Source: Acridotheres tristis
Lineage: Eukaryota > Chordata > Aves > Passeriformes > Sturnidae
Direction: 5' to 3'
Length of the DNA stretch: 64,000 bases
NCBI GenBank assembly: GCA_037013685.1
Contig: CM072884.1
Coordinates: forward strand, 111,640,048 to 111,704,047
Positions 48,576 through 61,170 of this stretch are shown here, one piece after another. Numbering within the stretch: the first letter of the stretch is position 1; each line of letters starts with the position of its first letter. The notes beneath the pieces were generated by a model that saw only the letters and a program-made list of their open reading frames with translations, had not been told where the DNA came from and made no database searches. Position numbers and translations under genes: made by a program.

Positions 48576-48904
48576 ATGCCCTGCTCCATGGCTGTGGTCA
48601 GTGCAGGGACAGCTCTGGCTGGGAGCTGAGCTGGGATGGGAAATCTCTCCCTGTGCCTTTTGGGGGCTGACTGAGCTCGCCGGGAACACGAAGCTGTGTC
48701 TGAGCATAGATGGCGCAACAGTTTCACTAATCACTGTTAATTCCAGCGCTCAGCATCCCAAACCCTCCGAGCCGCTCTCTTTGAACTCCGCGTCTGCCCA
48801 GGCACGACTCGCCCGGGCTGGAAAGTGGCAAAATCACCTCTAAATCCAGAGCAGTGTGCCTGATCATGCCCTAAAACCGGAGGTTCTGCCTGATCCTCAG
48901 CCTG
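48576..48904. other. Single-copy stretch, moderately CpG-rich
   Basis: The stretch at 48670-48830 has several CpG sites but no gene was recognised beside it. Confidence 0.35.
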
Positions 48905-48959
48905 TCCATCCATCCATCCATCCATCCATCCATCCATCCATCCATCCATCCATCCATCC
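48905..48959. repeat. (TCCA)n microsatellite
   Basis: About 13 perfect TCCA units. The minus strand reads TGGA repeats. Confidence 0.95.
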
Positions 48960-51900
48960 CTTCCTCTCCTGCACACACAGGAGTGAAATGAGTGTTTAAA
49001 ATCCAGCCAGAGGTTCCCAGAGCCCTCAGACCCTTCTCATTGCTGATGGCAATTAAGGGATTTTGCCTTCACCCTCACCCTGTGATAGGGAAAGTGTGCA
49101 TTCTCCTTTTACCCACTGTAAACAGACCCACGGGATTCAGTGGCTGCAAGAAGGTCATGCAGGAAGCTGTGGTTGGACTGGGAATTTTGGTGTGGGTCAG
49201 GCAGGCCTGGTCATGGGCAGACTGCCTGCCCCAACAATTAAGCAAATTTGCATCTTCTAAGTGCCTATTGCATTACTGACCTCAGAGATTTGCATTGCTG
49301 TCTCAAGTTCCTCATTTCTATTACTAGGTCTATTATATCTCTCTGTGTGTTGAATTTGCCATAATAAGAGATAATAAAAGATGTAAAGAGATGATGTTGT
49401 GTCCCCAGACATAATTTCAATGTGACTGTGCAGTAAGGGCATGAAAGCTGTGCTTAAACCAGACTATTATTTTAATATATCTATTTTAGCAAGCTCTAAA
49501 ATCCAGAAAGGAGCTATAAATAGAGTACATATCTGCACTGAGTCTCACTGTAAATGAATTGGGAGAAAATTGGGTAGGAACAGGGCTGAATGAACAGGGA
49601 GATAACAGTGTTGAGTAATTCCATTTTGATTTCCTTCCATTTGGTGGATGTGTGTTTCTTCAGCTGGCGTGTGTCAACACTGGGTATTTCACAATGCAGT
49701 TCTTTACTGGCATGGTGCAGATCCTTCTCCTCTGATATCACAGCACCAGGGCTTTGTTTGCCCGCTCAGGTTGTTTGGAGAGTGTCTCATCCGAAGGAGG
49801 AAGAAGGTGCCACAAGCTCTCACTTGTAGAGCAGGCAGAAAATGTAACCCTGCCGAGGTGGGGCATGCTGATCATCCCATGGTGTTTGTCTGAAGGGCAT
49901 TCATTCTGCAAGTCACACCCCTGAGAAAAGGAGATATTTCCTCTATAAGGATGTTTAACTCTTAAGATTCCCCTCCACGATTTTTTGCAGGGAATATCCA
50001 GGAAAATTTGCCCATTTTACCAGGTTAATCAGGATGATTTCATTCCACATCAGATATCCCTTCTGAGGCAAAAGCAGAATGGACGGTGCAACACGTTTGC
50101 TTTCCTCCTTTTAACAACAATTTTCTTCCTTTGCAACCTCTGATTTCATTAATGTGGCTGCTGTCCCTGTTTTAGAGGGAATTTTCAGCTGTGGTCTTTC
50201 CAAACCAGTTAAAACGTTTTGCTAAAAAAAAAAAAGTGTGCAAAACAAATCCCGAGGGAAAAGCCAGACCCATCCTAAATAAACTTTGCTGAACAGGAGA
50301 TTAGATTTCAAGTAGTAACAGAGTTTAGAATAGAGAGCATTTGCTCTAAGGGTTGCCAAGGATAAGTCATGTCAGGAAGGAGAAAAGCTCACCAGGTAGC
50401 AGAATGAATAGAGGAGATCTTGGGAATATGGGAAGAAAAGGAAACCACCACGAAATGAAGCTGAACAAAGAAAGGGAGCACAAATATAGGAAAACAGGCT
50501 AACAGTTGTGATAGAGAACTGGGTAAAGAGTATTAAACCAAAAATCTACTCGTATTTGTGCATATAATTAAGGAAATTTGCTGATCTGTTCTTGCTTTCT
50601 ATTTGCGTGTGACAGGCATGAGTTTGGCCAGCTGAGCCCTAATGCCACCAAAACTGCAGGTACCAGTATCTGCAAAAACAAATGGAAAAATCAGTGTTAA
50701 TATTAGCACTGGATCTACTTGCCTTTTCCTCCAGCCAGGAAATGGAAACAATGGCACACAGCTTTATGTGACCGACAGAACTTTGTTGCCAGCAGCAAAT
50801 AGTCCCAGGGAACAGCTTGAGAACAATTGATGGATGCTAACTGGGAGATTGCATCACCTTGAGTCACGACAGAATCGATGGAAATAGCCCTGTTGTTGGT
50901 TATTCCAAGGACAGAAAGTCGTGGTGTCACTGTTTAAGCTGACATAAACAGGCAAACACCTTCAGCTGGGGGGAAGTGGGGTTAATGGTGATGTGGAGGG
51001 AAGAAAAATCAGAATTTGAAGTATACTGTGAAGGCGAAATAATTGATGGACAAAAAATAAAGGGATTTGGAAATCTGGTAAGAAAACTGGCATCACACTT
51101 CTGGCATCACATTTCTGGCTGTGCTCTTTTTAACTGCAGAGGTGCTCAGAGATTGGATAGCCTGTTGTTTCACCAGTGTTAGGAGAGCTGGCCCTGCCCC
51201 TTCCTCCCTCATGGATGAACTTTTTATCATATTTACTGTTTTCCAGCACTGCTGCCTCACTGCATCATTTTCTGTGCCTTCTCAGATGATGGATGGGTGA
51301 CTAAAGATAGGAACTCTTTCCTACGCAGTTCCTTGGCAGCTGGCAGTGAATGACCCCTGTCCCTGCAGATATATTTTTGGTTCAGTTATTCCCTCATTTG
51401 TGTTTCACTAATCCTAAGTCCTATTATCTCCCAGGCTCTGGCTCCCTTCACCTGTGCAGTGGCTGTGAATGCCCAGGGTTTCCCTCATTCCAATAGTCTG
51501 CCATGCCCTCAATTCTTAGAGGGCTCTTGTGCTTTTTTTTTTCCTCTCTCCTCACTCCACTACTTTAATTTCTGAGTATTTCCATTGGATTTCTTTGAAA
51601 AACTCTTCTCTGTGATCTGCCCTGCACACTCCTTGCCAGCCCTGCTTTGGAGGTGGGGGACAGGAATGCTGCTCCTGAGGTGTTTTTTGGACTGATTCTC
51701 AATGAAAGCCTCAAGAACACCTGGCAAGCATTGCCAGAATAGTGCAATTTATTGGTGGGGCAGTGCATACCAGCAGAGCACGTGTGATACCTCCTGCTGG
51801 TGGCTGAAAAAAGGAAAACCACTTTGATGAAGTATTAAAAGGTTGGTTTACTTTTACAGATCCCACAAAAAAACCTCGCTGCAGCCAGAAACTAAAATAC

Positions 51901-54900
51901 CACTCTGTCCACAATGGCAGGATTGAGTCTGTTTGACTTCAGGTGTGTGAGGGAGGCACTCTGCATCACACCACCCTCTTTCTTGGTCCTTCTCTTGACT
52001 ATATAGGGAATTTGGTCAGCTAACTTTGGCCTTGAATCACACCCACAGCAGATGACTAATGCTGCCATAAACAGAGATTTCTACTATAAACCCTCATTTT
52101 TTTTTTCCACTGAGTGGGCCCAGTGCCTTTCTCTTGGCAGATGAGAGGTGCTGGCACTGCCCAGAGTTGTAACTCAGGTGACCTTGGCCAGGGCACTGTC
52201 CCCTCCCTCCCATCCCTGCCCCTGCAGGGGACATGGCCAGGTAAGGAAAGCTCTCCTGGCTGGGACAGCACAGCTGCAATCCCAACCACTTCTCTCCATG
52301 GATTATTTACTGCTCCCCTCCCTGCTCAGTGGCTTCCCAGGTGGATGGTGCTTGTGGGGGCTGGCTATGGGATGCTCCTGTGGCTTTTTTTTTGGGAAAC
52401 CAAGTGGTGCAGAGCAGGAGCTCCATCCAGCTGGAGAGACTGGAAAGAAGGGAGGGGAAAGGCTTCAGAGCTCTCTGAGGCTTCCCTCAACCTCTGGACC
52501 ATGCCACCTTAGCTAAGTTTTACCCCAGGTTTCTTCAACATCCACCTTGTACTTCCCATTTCTCTTGCATCCAGATCTTTTACTTATTTGCCCAGTTTTC
52601 CACAAATAGCTTAATGCTTGTCAAATCCCAGCCTTGGAGAGAGAAGGGTGGGCAGAGCCCTGCCTGAGCACTCACCACAACAATTCCTAGAGAGGAATCA
52701 GGTGGGAAAAGGGAGAATGGATGGGCAGCACACCTGAGGTTCTCACTCAGTGCTGAGGCTGCCCAGGGGGAGGTATCTGAGGTGCCCAGTCAGCAAAGAT
52801 CCCTGAGCAGCCAAGGGTGTCTCCCAGTCATTTCTGGCCCATTTCCCCAGTTAATCTCTTTTCCAGCAGTGCTGTCACACCTTCCCATTCCTCTTTCTCC
52901 CAGCCACCTGACTTTTCCAGCTCTTTGTGGTGAGGATGTAATTATTTAAATTGCTCTCCATAGTTACAGGCAGGCTATAAAACCTGAACTTGAACTAGTG
53001 CCCCAGCCTAGATAATGTGCCCTGGAATCTGAAACCCTGAACTCCAGCACAGGTACATTTGATACCTGTGACATAGATACACAATCACATTTCTGCTGAT
53101 CCAGCAGAATTCCTGAAAAACTTTCTAGTGCACTTGGGTCTATTATCCCTCATTTAGTTTTCATGGAAAGGGCTGCAGCCATGTGTCCAAAACCTGTGTC
53201 TGACACCTGGGTGGGAGCTACAGGAGAGTGGCAGGAAGAAAAATGGGATTGTTACTCATTAAAAAAATAAAAAACCCCTTGACCACACATTCAGACCAAG
53301 CTTTGGAATTGAAGAAGAGTGGAGACAAAAAATACCTAGAAAGCCATGGAAGTGTGGCCTGTTCAGAGTCTCCAGCTGTAAAGTGCTTGGAATTCTGAGC
53401 ATGGCAGGGAAGCTTTGGTGCTGCTGGAGGGCACACCTTGTGCCAGCTGGGCTCTGCTCACCTGTGCCAGCCCAGCTGCCAGGGGCTGTGCCAGGAACGG
53501 GAGCTTAGCTCTTTTGCCAGCTTGTATAAACTCTGTTCCCGACAGAAAAACAATGAAGTTGTTCTTTTTTCCTGCCTGGGAGCCATTAGGGAAAGTCAGA
53601 GCACTCCTTTTACAGCCAGGCTTCCCTTTGATGGCCACCTTCCTTATCAGCGTGGCTGCAGATACCCAGGGCTTGGTGTTTGAGATCACAGAGCTCAGAA
53701 ATGAATGGAAATGTGTAAGAAGAGGTGGGACAGCAACTGCAGCTTTCCTTGAGTCAGCTGGTACTTTATCCTTAGGCAATGGCAATTAAAAATTCAAATG
53801 GGCGGGCAACGTGCAAAATCCAATTTATTCTGTGAAACAGCAAGCAAAGACCTGGCTTTTGGGGCTAGATCCACTTGAGGCAGGACTGGAGGAGCACAGG
53901 ACTGGAGATGGGGAGGTTGTAAATCCCCCCTGCTGCCCCTCATGGCAGCCAAACCACCCACGAGCTCTGCAAAGTCCTCTCCCCTTTTTCACACTCACCA
54001 TTTCAAAAAGCTGAGCTCCAGCACTTCCAGCCCAAGCTGGTGGAGAAAGTCGAGGCTGCTCTCAAAAGCTGGGAGTTTCCACACCATGGCTTGTGAAAAA
54101 GCAGCCCTAACCCAAGTCCCCAGCAGGAAACATTTCTTACTCAGGCTCTACTCACAAGTTACTCTGCCCTGGCAGCCAAGCTCATGGAGAGCAAACACCT
54201 CTGCCAGCAGCAGGGATGGGCTCCAGGTGTGAGAGGGTCTGGGGTTAGGAGCAAACACAGCCCTCTCACAGAGGGGAAGGAGGTTCAGGAGCCACCAGGA
54301 TCAGCCCTGTGGTCCCAGACAAGCTGCTTTCACTTTGTTTCAGTCTTCCCACCCAAGAAAAGAGAATAATATTTGCTTGCCTCCCTACCCAGGCTGTTGG
54401 GAGATGGCAATGAATGTCTGCACAGTGCTGCAAGCATAGAAGGTGTTAGAAAAACGTGGAGCCTTTAGGTTCCCAGCAGCACACTGGAACGATGCAGGAA
54501 AGGGAAATAGGGTGCTCAGACACTTGTGGGGTGAGCACGACAGGTTTATTGCAGGCAGGAATGTTTAAACTCACAAATACAGGAGGGGGGTGCCAAAATG
54601 AGTTAATTGGGAGGTGATGGACTGCAGGCACTCCATAAAGCACAGCCCTGCTGACCAGTGGCACTGGGGGAGAGCTGGATGGCCAGGCTGAGCAGGCTGT
54701 CGCATCTGTCACCCTGCCAGCACGGTGGTTTGGGGCACGGGATGGAGCTGGGCAGGGGTGAGGGAGTGTGGAAAGGAGGCTGCTGTGTCCTAGGAGTCAC
54801 CTCTGAGCAGAGCCAGAGTGGAAAAGCGAGTGCCACAAGCCCTTGCCTGCAGACACTCCTTATCAGGGACATGTGAGAGGTGTTTGTGCTCCTGCAGGGC

Positions 54901-54989
54901 TGCTGAGGGCTCCAAGTGCCACCACTTCACCACCCTGCAGAGCTGGCACTGCTCCTGGGGACGTGCTGGCTACTGTGCTGAGCCCCCAG
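48960..54989. other. Six-kilobase intergenic stretch, no gene recognised
   Basis: No CR1 was recognised, so this is the longest CR1-free block in the second half of the window. Reversed poly(A)-like motifs at about 51745, 53820 and 54545 (TTTATT in LTR-like context) hint at old LTR remains but cannot be confirmed. Short open frames have no family resemblance. Confidence 0.4.
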
Positions 54990-55411
54990 TGATGCCTTGG
55001 GTTTGAGCTTTTCTATTTTCCAGAATCTCTGCTGCTTATTGTGGAACTCTGAAACTTCATATTCGGTGTCAGTAAGTTCTCTTCACAGGGGAGTGACAAA
55101 ACAATCCTTTTGTAGCTGGAGAATCAAGGACACCCAAAAATCAGAAATAACAGTGAGGGAAAAGGGGCAAACCAGGGGGCTGAGACTTCATAGCCTGGGG
55201 CTGTGCTTGGATAATTGACCCCAATGTGTAAATGAACCAAAACCTATAAAAGTGTAAAAACTCGTGACCAGGATCCATCTTGGATTTGATTTGGGTGTAG
55301 CCCCAGCCAGGCTCCTGCACTGCCCAAGGTGAATCCTTTCAATAAATACCTATTTTATCCCTTTTGCTCTGTCTGGTCTCTGTTCCAGCTCAGCCTTTCC
55401 AGGCAACACCA
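54990..55411 (+). repeat. LTR, group A, sense, about 420 bp
   Basis: It starts TGATGCCTTGGGTTTGAGCT, has TATAAAA at 55245-55251 and AATAAA at 55341-55346, about 95 bases apart, and ends GGCAACACCA. This is a full U3-R-U5 layout. It is about 97% identical by eye to the inverted copy at 30592-31013. No retroviral genes adjoin, so a solo LTR is likely. A 4-bp CCAG on both sides is possible but weak as a target duplication. Confidence 0.85.
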
Positions 55412-58400
55412 GCCCCCCTGAGTGTGAGGAGGGGGACAGGAGCCATTCATTCCCTGCTCTGCTCTCCCTGGCTCTGCAGGGTCACTGTTCCAGCACACTC
55501 ACAGCCTGAGGCTGCAGAATTTGGTCCAGGGTGTTTCCCAGGGTCCCAGGTTGGATGTGCACATTCTTCCAGGAGTTCTGTGCTGGTGACAGGGATTTCA
55601 GGCATGGCTGGCAGTCTTGTCCCCAGCCAGCAGAGCTCTCCTGGAAGGGCAGAAAATGCCTGGAGGGAAGGGGAGATGCGCTGGTGCCTCATTGCTCAGA
55701 GGGACAGGGAGAAAGCAAACCAGGCTTGGGGCTGTCACAGAGCCATTCCCTGGGCTCAGGGACCAGCAGGATGCTGCTCCCCAGCAGGGCCTGGCAGCCT
55801 CAGCCTCCCCATAGCAACTGAGACAAACAAACCCCGGGGCTGCAGCAGAGCCATGACTGAAAGGAAAGGGTAAGGGAACAGCCAAACTATTTTTATATTT
55901 CCGAACTACGCAGCAGCTATTTTTTCCTTTTCCGTGCTGAGTGGTTATGGTGTGTTTGCTGGGTGATATCCCCCCTCCTTCCCCTGCTGGCTCTTAGCTG
56001 AAGTCCCAGCTATTTGTCTGAGAAGTTTCACGTTTTTGGGTCTCTGGCTCAGTGTTTGTTTCCCTACGTTAATTAACAATGTGAGTGTGCACAGCCAAAC
56101 ATCTCCCACGGGCATGCAGTGAGTGTGGACACCCTCTCTGGGTTGTTACATCCCTCCGAGGGCTGGGGACAGCCTGCCAGCCCCCAGGGGATCCTAGTGG
56201 CCCCATGCCACCAGGTGCCATCTCAGGAGCCATCATTTCTGCTCCTTGCAGGTCTCTCCAGTAGCCAAGCCTGGGCATAGGCAGTGGGGGTGCCAAAGGG
56301 GCAAGAGCTGGGTAGGAAATCTCTCCACACAACTCCTGGAGGAGTGGGAATGTTCCCTTTGGGAAGGGAAGACCCTCAGCAGCTCTTCATGAAGTGTGAG
56401 AAGGGATGAGAACATTCTTTCAGAGCCAGCTCGGGGGCAGGGGCTGGACCAGGCTCTGGTGGCTGAGGGCTCCCAGGTGGGGGTGGGTTTGACTCACCTA
56501 CCTGGGCTGAATCCATCACCCAAGGCTCCATTTACTGGCAGCAGGAGAAATGGGTGTGTTTTGGGCATGAGTCAACTGGCCTAATTTTGCTTTCTGTCTT
56601 GGGGTAAGGTGAATTCCTCTGGATTTTCCACCTCCTTTGTGTTGGCTGCTAAGGGACATTAACTCAGATAAATGGATGCCTCCAGTGGGTTGATGAATGG
56701 CCATCCCAAGTTATTACTGAGTGTTATTACAGGTTATTACCCTGTGCCCTCCCCTAGCCTGGGCAAACATAACCTCAGTTAGCTTTGCAAGAAAGCCTGT
56801 AGGGATCCCTGAGTTGTGACAACTTATTTTTTATTTCAGTGTGAAGAGAGGACAAATCAGTGGCTCAGAAGCTGTGAGGAAGCCAATGCTGCCATGCTCC
56901 CTCCTATTAATCTGATTTTTCTGTTAAAAGGTTCTTCGAGCGTTTTGGTGGAAAGAGTTTCACAGCAAATCTCAGTAACGCAGGGGGGGAAGTGAAGGAA
57001 TGCCTTCAGAGGTAGCTGTCCTTTTTCTGCCTTCATTTGCTTTTACTTTTCCACCAGATTTAGCCATCAGGCTGGAAACCATGGCCAGAGTGCAGCAATG
57101 AGGGTATCCAGGATTCCTGGAGCTGCAGCTGCAGTTTATTACCGGGTGGGCTTGGGCACTGTGTCAGGCAGCACGCAGACAGTTCCTGTCCCAATTCATC
57201 ACAAAAGCAGCAGCACTTGCTGGTGGTGATCACACGTTTGATGTTTTCCTCCTGGAAACTCCTGCAGGATGGAGCAGCTTCAGTGAGCAGCCACTGGGGC
57301 CAGAGGTGAAGCCCTGACCTGGAAAGGAGCCTTTGTGGGGTGGTGATTTATGGCCAAGTTGTACAGCCATCACTGGAGGACGTCATAGCAGCTCCTGCCA
57401 GAGCCACCTCGCAGAAATCTCTCTCCTTACTGGAAATTTGTTGTTGAAGGAGATGTTGATCAAACCAGCACTCCTGTCTGGGTTTTGAACACCCTTGGAG
57501 GTCAAGTTTCAGCACGCAGAGAGGTCCGTGCCAACAGGTAACTGAATGAATGAATCAAAAGGAAAATTAATGAGGTTTCAAGCGTGGAGACGAGTCAGAG
57601 CCACATCTTTACACCTAAATGCAAATTTGGCTTAACCCCCCCATCCCTGCATTTCTGCCAAGGGATTACAGCCCTGGCTCAGCGCTTGTTAAGCAACGGA
57701 GTAAAGCACTTTGTGTTCCTGCCTGGTGGCACAGACACATCAGCTGGGACATCCAGGGCCTGGTGTTGTTTGGAGGAAGGGCTGGGTGCTGTTTGGGTGG
57801 GTATGTGTAGGAAATAAAGGAACAATGACCCCATTCTTCAGGCACCCGGTAAATCAGCCCTTTGTTCTCTCCTCCTTGATGTGCTGGAGGAAAGTCACTG
57901 CAAATGCCATTGTTTTCCCAGAGTGTTTTTGAAGGGCTTCAGTATGTTTCATTCCTCAGCTTAATTTAACAGATTTACTTGTTTTCAGAATATTTCAGAT
58001 GAAATATTCAAGGAGAAAGCCAAGATGTTAATTCTGTTTCTCTGTTTGCATTAGGAACCACCTCTGGAAGACTTTGAGGCTCCTTTGTTTGCACTGTAAG
58101 AGGTGTCTGAGGATAATTTGTTGATGACTTCAACCAAGAGAGTCTATAAAGAGGCTGAGGTGGTTGGATGGGGAAAATCATCCCTTTATGCCCATTACTC
58201 TTTGCTTTGTAGGCCAGGCTGGGGCAGTGCCTGTGCTCCCTGGCACTGTTCAGCTGACCTGCACCATTCAGGCAGGCTGTAATTAAGCAGCTCCTAATTT
58301 CAGCAGAAGACCAGCAGAGAAATGGAAAGGGTGATCCTGCTTGAAAAGCTCGCAGCCAAGCTAATATTCTCAAAGGGAATTTTTTCTTGGCTGTAGGTGT

Positions 58401-60794
58401 GCTGTACATCCGTTACACATCCTAAAGCAATTACAGGAGAAAGAAGCCATAAAAAGGGCTCTGTGCCCAAAACCTCACCTGTGTTTTCCAGCTGTCTTAG
58501 GGAACCTAAGAAAAGCCATTTCCTCTTTCCACAAACCATCTTTCTTTGAAGGCAGCTATGTGTGGAATAAAAGGTGGTTTTTTTTTTCAGTGCTGCTGCA
58601 GAGCATTTAAGGAAAGTATTAATAGGACAGGTCTCCTTCACAGCCAGCTGAAGAACCCTTCGAGAAAAGTCTGTCCTCCACCCTTCCCACACCACTTCAG
58701 GGACACAGAGGTGTTGTTTTGCTGCCTCAGAAAAAGCTGTGTGTGCTGAGGGTCACAAAGGATGAGACTACCCCTCTGGCCATGTTCCTGTTGGCACTGT
58801 CACTGCAATCCTGCTCTCCTGGCTGCTCTCACCTGGGGCTAAACCCTCTTCAGTTCAGTGCCAGGAGACACAGACAAGGTTTCAGGGGGAGAAAAGCAGC
58901 CAGGACTCAGTTGCTGCTCTGTGGAGCAGTGGAATGAGTAGGAAAAAGTGGTTTAATATCTGGGAAGTGATGGGTCCCTCTGTCTGCCTACCCACACAAG
59001 CCCTGGCTCTCAGAATAACATAAAACAACTTTTATTCTTTTTCTTTTTTTCTTTTTTTAATAAAATCAACACTGTCAACAAAGTTGTGGTTGCATGCAAT
59101 GTTGATGTGGTGCAGTAACAATGAAAAAAAAATTTGGTCTGAATTAAAACTTTAGGGGAAAGCTTGGCTTTGAGCTTGGAATTGGAGTGAGTGACATGTG
59201 CAGGCTTGTTGGGAGGTGATGTAACACACAGTGTGAATACACCTGAGGTATTCCCTGGGGATTTTGTTAACTGTTTCTTGTTGTGGGCTCTGATCTCCAG
59301 CAAGATCTGTGGGGATAAGGCAGGGCTTGCTTCCAGGGGAGCCGGGTGAGGAGCAGGAATAAGGATGTGCTTCAAGGAATCACTGGTTTATCCATTCAAA
59401 AGCTGCAGTGCTTGGAGTGCTGAAGGGTTGGAGTGTCTGCAGGCTGCTCTAGGGGTGTAGAAAAGCCTTGGGAGATGAGTCAGCCCAGGATGAAAGAGAG
59501 GGAATTTTGGGGGAGGGAAGGAAAGCTGAAACTGGCTTCTTTTCAATTTTCGAAAGAGTCCAAAGGGGCAGGGGTGGGGCTGGATGTGAGGAGAGCAGGG
59601 CTGGATGCAGAAAATATGATTTTTTAAAAAAAAGAGCCCCTGAGCTGGACAGTGCCCAGGTGGAGATGTTCTGTCTGCTTCTGGTTCTTGATTTACCAGG
59701 AAAGTGGGAAAATATGAGCGGGAGGCATTAGTCATGCCATTCCAGGTAGCCCTCAAATACACTGGATTACTGGAGAATTCACTAATAGAGAGGTGGGTGA
59801 TGACTTATAAACAAAGAGCTTTTAGGGCAGGAAGTCACAGTTGTTGAGTGATAATAATTGCTTGTAATTATTTTAAATAGAACACTGCCAAAGAATGAAA
59901 AACGGTGCAATTCCCTCTTGTTGGACAGTGCTGTAGGCATCAGAAAAATGAATGTTGCACCAGGAAAAATGCCTTTCCTGCCAAGCCTGCCAGGCCAAGA
60001 CACTCAAGCTTTTGTGAGTCCATGGGGAAAAATTTCTAAAAATGGTCTATATATCTATTATCACCACCATACACCTGGAGGGCTCTGTAGAACCACAGCA
60101 ATGCAACCTGACAGATGGGAAACAACTTCCGAGCCTCTTGCAGGTGACTCAGTGAACAGGAAAAATCTGTCGTGCTCAAAATTTGTTGTGGAAAAAGACC
60201 AAGGACGGCATGCAAAATTAAAGTATTTGAAGTCTTTACTACTCCCAGTTTTTTCAATGGGTTTTTTTGAAGACCTTGCTGTAGTCAGATTTTTTTTCTT
60301 CAGTATAAGTGGTTTGGACCTGCCTTTGAAATTTCACTTTCATACCCTGTGTGCTAATTTATACTCAGAAACCTGAGTCCACACTCTGCAATCCTCTGCA
60401 GGCAGGGTGTGGAGTGTAGGCTTGCAAATGCCTTCAATGATCTTTTGAAAGCAGAGAAGAAGTTGGAGCTTCAAAGCTCAATGTTTTGTCACTTATTGAT
60501 GGATAGCACTGAGAAGAGTCAGCTAGGACAGAAGAAGGGAATGAAAAGGAATCGTTGCATCACCTGGTTCAGGTATATCCTCCCTTTTCTAACTCATCAA
60601 AGAGTAGGTGGATTATTTGACTCTGTGATCCCATAGGAAGCCTTTTCCTAAATCTGGTTATCCCAGTGATTTAAACATTTCATTTAATTTACAGCCTAAA
60701 TAAATGGATGTGTCCATATGTTCTCACGAGGAAATTATCCTGGCAGCTCTTCCCAGGTGTTTGTGCCCAGCACACTTATGGAGAACACCTAACT
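55412..60794. other. Intergenic stretch, no gene or CR1 recognised
   Basis: Mostly single-copy sequence with CT-rich runs near 59035-59060. The longest open frame, 172 codons at 59858-60376, has no recognised family, no splice context and AT-rich composition. Confidence 0.4.
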
Positions 60795-61170
60795 TATAGA
60801 ATTATAGGATCACAGGGTATCCTGAGCTGGAAAGGACCCACAGGATCATCGAGTTCAGCTCCTGGCCCTGCCCAGACCCCCCAGCAATCCCAGCCTGGGC
60901 ATCCCTGGCAGTGCTGTCCAAACACTCCTGGAATTCTGGCCATGCCCATTCCCTGGGGATCCTGGGCAGTGCCCAGCACCCTCTGGGGAAAGAATTTTTT
61001 CTTGATATCCACCCCAAACCTCCTCTGAAACAGCTCCATGCCTTTGTCTCAGACCCGCTTTTGAATTTTTGTTCTGTTCTTTTCCCAAGGCAAAGCTTTT
61101 AGCAAAAGTATTCTGGTGGTGCAGCCTTTTCTGATTATCCTGGTAACCCTTCTCCACTCCTATTTTATAC
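60795..61170 (-). repeat. CR1 LINE copy, antisense
   Basis: It begins TATAGAATTATAGGATCACA, then GAGCTGGAAAGGACCCACAG and ATCGAGTTCAGCTCCTGGCC, and continues to GGTGCAGCCTTTTCTGATTA. It is the same subfamily as in PSMG1 intron 1, in opposite orientation. Confidence 0.85.

Noticed and set aside
48905..48959. Possible CRISPR-like or direct-repeat array
   Set aside because: It is a simple TCCA microsatellite with no spacers, in a vertebrate genome.
53800..54600. Possible further LTRs near 53.8 and 54.5 kb
   Set aside because: Only reversed poly(A)-like motifs support them. No matching second copy, TG/CA ends or target duplication could be shown.
59858..60376. 172-codon open frame
   Set aside because: No family resemblance, no splice or promoter context, and chance frames of this size are expected in AT-rich sequence of this length.
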